From Lachnospiraceae bacterium (GTDB lineage: Bacteria > Bacillota > Clostridia > Lachnospirales > Lachnospiraceae): DNA of 7,561 nt. The first letter of the stretch is position 1, and each line of letters opens with the position of its first letter. A program made the position numbers and the translations under genes. This document shows, piece after piece, positions 5,481 to 7,561 of this stretch. The stretch lies in contig CAAHDV010000137.1 in the NCBI GenBank assembly GCA_900770535.1, positions 1 to 7,561 of the forward strand. The letters are read 5' to 3'. The notes below the pieces were generated by a model that saw only the letters and a program-made list of their open reading frames with translations, had not been told where the DNA came from and searched no databases.

Positions 5481-7310
5481 ATGAAAATGAAGAGAGAAGA
5501 CATCCGTAACATCGCGATCATTGCCCACGTTGACCACGGTAAAACCACCCTGGTAGACGAGCTGTTAAAGCAGAGCGGTGTATTCCGTGCCAATCAGGAA
5601 GTAGCAGAGCGTGTTATGGACTCCAACGATATCGAGCGTGAGCGTGGAATTACCATTCTTTCCAAGAATACCGCAGTATTTTATAAAGATAAGAAGATCA
5701 ACATCATCGACACCCCAGGACATGCGGATTTCGGTGGTGAGGTTGAGCGAGTTCTGAAGATGGTAAACGGCGTTATCCTGGTGGTAGACGCCTACGAGGG
5801 ACCGATGCCGCAGACCAAGTTCGTTCTGCAGAAGGCCCTGGATCTGGACCTGTCCGTTATCGTCTGCATCAACAAGATTGATCGTCCGGAGGCAAGACCG
5901 GAAGCTGTTATCGATGAGGTATTAGAGCTGTTCATGGATCTGGACGCTTCTGACGAGCAGTTAGACTGCCCATTCATTTTCGCGTCTGCCCGTGCAGGTT
6001 TCGCAAAGAAGGAGCTGAGCGATCCGGAAGTAGACATGAGCCCGCTGTTTGAGACCATCGTAGACTACATCCCGGCTCCGGCGGGAGACCCGGACGCAGA
6101 TACCCAGATGCTCATCAGCACCATTGACTACAACGATTTCGTTGGCCGTATCGGTGTCGGCAAGATCGACAACGGAAGCCTGAAGGTAAATCAGGACTGT
6201 GTTATCGTAAACCATCATGATCCGGACAAGATGCGCAGAGTCAAGATCGGTAAGCTGTACCAGTTCGATGGCTTAAAGCGTGTTGAGGTTCAGGAAGCAA
6301 CTATCGGTGATATCGTAGCTGTATCCGGTATTGCGGATCTGCACATCGGTGATACCATCTGCTCCCCGGAAAATCCGGAATCCATTCCGTTCCAGAAGAT
6401 TTCCGAGCCGACCATTTCCATGAACTTCATGGTAAACGACAGCCCGCTGGCAGGCCAGGAAGGTAAGTTTGTGACCTCCCGTCATTTAAGAGAGCGTTTG
6501 TTCCGTGAGCTGAACACCGATGTCAGCCTGCGTGTAGAGGAGACTGAGTCTCCGGACTGCTTCAAGGTTTCCGGCCGTGGTGAGCTGCATCTGTCTGTCC
6601 TCATCGAGAACATGCGCCGTGAGGGCTTTGAGTTCGCAGTCAGCAAGGCTGAGGTACTGTATAAATATAACGAGCGCAACCAGAAGTTAGAGCCGATGGA
6701 GTTAGCTTACATTGACGTTCCGGAAGAGTTTACCGGCGCAGTCATCCAGAAGCTGACTTCCAGAAAGGGCGAGCTGCAGGGCATGAGCCCGGCAAATGGC
6801 GGCTATACCCGTCTGGAGTTCTCCATTCCGGCCAGAGGCCTGATCGGCTACCGCGGTGAGTTCATGACCGATACCAAGGGTAACGGTATCATTAACACCA
6901 TCTTCGATGGCTACGGCCCGTACAAGGGTGACTTAAGCTACCGTAAGACCGGTTCTCTGATCGCTTACGAGAGCGGCGAGACCATCACCTACGGTCTGTT
7001 CAACGCACAGGAGCGCGGTATCCTCTTTGTAGGACCGGGCGAGAAGGTTTATTCCGGTATGGTCATCGGCCAGAACCCGAAGACCGAGGATATTGAGGTC
7101 AATGTCTGCAAGACCAAGAAGCTGACCAACACCCGTTCCTCCAGCGCCGATGAGGCATTGAAGCTGGTTCCGAAGAAGATCATGAGCCTGGAGCAGTGCC
7201 TGGAGTTCATCGATACCGACGAGCTTCTTGAGGTAACCCCGGAGAACCTGCGTATCCGCAAGAAGATCCTGGATCCGACCATGCGTAAGAGAGCTTCCTT
7301 CAAAAAATAA
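5481..7310 (+). CDS. typA: Translational GTPase TypA/BipA
   Basis: This 609-aa ribosome-associated GTPase is related to EF-G and LepA and has full family length (about 605-615). In other bacteria it aids 50S subunit assembly and growth in cold or stress, and is not essential under ordinary conditions. The GTP-binding motifs are intact: G1 AHVDHGKTT (15-23), G2 RGITI (55-59), G3 DTPGH (77-81), G4 NKID (131-134) and G5 SAR (169-171). The G domain is followed by a beta-barrel domain II (about 205-300), domain III, and an EF-G V-like domain with [16 protein letters not shown]. The BipA-specific C-terminal domain ends with many basic residues ([14 protein letters not shown]). The start is ATG at 5481, with AGAGGAA 10-11 nt upstream. 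The next in-frame ATG, two codons on, is too far from that site. Its promoter is at 5334-5362, with a terminator inside the leader, and it ends at the terminator at 7358-7408. Confidence 0.98.
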   Translation: MKMKREDIRNIAIIAHVDHGKTTLVDELLKQSGVFRANQEVAERVMDSNDIERERGITILSKNTAVFYKDKKINIIDTPGHADFGGEVERVLKMVNGVILVVDAYEGPMPQTKFVLQKALDLDLSVIVCINKIDRPEARPEAVIDEVLELFMDLDASDEQLDCPFIFASARAGFAKKELSDPEVDMSPLFETIVDYIPAPAGDPDADTQMLISTIDYNDFVGRIGVGKIDNGSLKVNQDCVIVNHHDPDKMRRVKIGKLYQFDGLKRVEVQEATIGDIVAVSGIADLHIGDTICSPENPESIPFQKISEPTISMNFMVNDSPLAGQEGKFVTSRHLRERLFRELNTDVSLRVEETESPDCFKVSGRGELHLSVLIENMRREGFEFAVSKAEVLYKYNERNQKLEPMELAYIDVPEEFTGAVIQKLTSRKGELQGMSPANGGYTRLEFSIPARGLIGYRGEFMTDTKGNGIINTIFDGYGPYKGDLSYRKTGSLIAYESGETITYGLFNAQERGILFVGPGEKVYSGMVIGQNPKTEDIEVNVCKTKKLTNTRSSSADEALKLVPKKIMSLEQCLEFIDTDELLEVTPENLRIRKKILDPTMRKRASFKK

Positions 7311-7357
7311 AATAGTTCCAAAACCTGGTGTGGAATTTTCTAGCTTTGACTACTTTT

Positions 7358-7408
7358 CGCCACACAGCTCCTTTTCGTTTCTGAGAGGGCGGCTGTGTGG
7401 CGTTTTTT
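7358..7408 (+). terminator. Intrinsic terminator of typA
   Basis: CGCCACACAGC (7358-7368) and GCTGTGTGGCG (7392-7402) form a perfect 11-bp stem with a 23-nt loop, followed by six T residues. It lies 47 nt after the typA stop. A weaker stem (TTCCA at 7316-7320 with TGGAA at 7331-7335, then TTTT) lies just after the stop and may be incidental. Confidence 0.92.
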
Positions 7409-7425
7409 GGTTTCATTGGACAAAC

Positions 7426-7558
7426 GTAACTGTTCAGTAGGTCTGCGCATTCACTGCGCTGACCGTATGAAAACATGGGCTTGCAGGCAAAAATCCCATT
7501 GCCGAAGGCAATTTTCAATGGATTTTTGCCCGTAACTGTGAGGGTACTGAACAGTTAC
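7426..7558. repeat. 133-bp MITE-like structured repeat with perfect 14-bp terminal inverted repeats
   Basis: GTAACTGTTCAGTA (7426-7439) and TACTGAACAGTTAC (7545-7558) are exact reverse complements. Nested inside are two more stems. GGTC-t-GCGCA with TGCGC-t-GACC (7440-7449 with 7455-7464) has one mismatch and a 5-nt loop. GGCAAAAATCC with GGATTTTTGCC (7486-7496 with 7520-7530) is perfect, with an apical ATTGCC/GGCAAT hairpin (7498-7503 with 7507-7512). GTAACTGT also recurs at 7532-7539, so it can pair with the right terminus by itself. It has no coding capacity and inserts no gene. The layout fits a non-autonomous miniature transposon or a palindromic intergenic repeat. The left flank ends in AAAC and the right flank reads AAA at the window edge, so a short target duplication is possible but not established. 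Copy number elsewhere is unknown from this window. Confidence 0.75.
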
Positions 7559-7561
7559 AAA

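Noticed and set aside
7300..7518. Minus-strand 72-codon open frame across the typA terminator and the terminal repeat
   Set aside because: It runs through a terminator stem and an inverted-repeat element, has no recognisable protein, and is best explained as chance.
1..7561. CRISPR array, tRNA or rRNA genes, toxin-antitoxin or phage genes
   Set aside because: No regularly spaced repeats, tRNA cloverleaf, rRNA signature or such protein families were seen on either strand.

Overview
This 7.6 kb window looks like chromosomal DNA of a Gram-positive anaerobe of the Clostridia, most likely a Lachnospiraceae-type gut bacterium. The reasons are strong AGGAGG-type ribosome binding sites, a bifunctional penicillin-binding protein with a Cys-rich and Gly/Pro/Ser-rich tail, the style of the TypA and YigZ proteins, and an IS200/IS605 element of clostridial type. 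The genus assignment is inference; no rRNA or species marker is present.

Layout. (1) 1-~1190: an IS200/IS605-family insertion sequence on the minus strand. It has an apparently intact Y1 transposase (tnpA, 651-1091) overlapping a broken tnpB (22-688). TnpB keeps its N-terminus and the RuvC-I Asp, has lost the middle of the protein, and its RuvC-III end is out of frame. A perfect 10-bp hairpin just upstream of tnpA holds the tnpA ribosome binding site. (2) 1298-1710: a decayed plus-strand remnant of an SLC13/DASS-type anion permease, with the N-terminus missing and an internal deletion. It ends at a strong bidirectional terminator (1742-1775). (3) 1801-4467, minus strand: a class A (PBP1A-like) penicillin-binding protein. 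(4) 4468-4642: a compact divergent promoter region with recognisable -35/-10 boxes on both strands, an inverted repeat over the PBP -35 box and a perfect hairpin at the predicted 5' end of the PBP mRNA. (5) 4643-5293, plus strand: YigZ/IMPACT-family protein. (6) 5294-5480: an intergenic leader with a good promoter followed at once by a strong intrinsic terminator, before typA. (7) 5481-7310, plus strand: the ribosome-associated GTPase TypA/BipA. (8) 7358-7408: the typA terminator. (9) 7426-7558: a 133-bp, highly structured, MITE-like repeat with perfect 14-bp terminal inverted repeats.

The right two-thirds is core housekeeping: peptidoglycan polymerisation, a conserved translation/stress-associated YigZ, and a translational GTPase. 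The left end is accessory DNA in decay, with an IS beside a gutted transporter gene. No complete novel defence or biosynthetic system is visible. The most interesting signals are the structured terminal repeat after typA, the promoter-terminator leader of typA and the internally deleted tnpB that still sits beside an intact tnpA.
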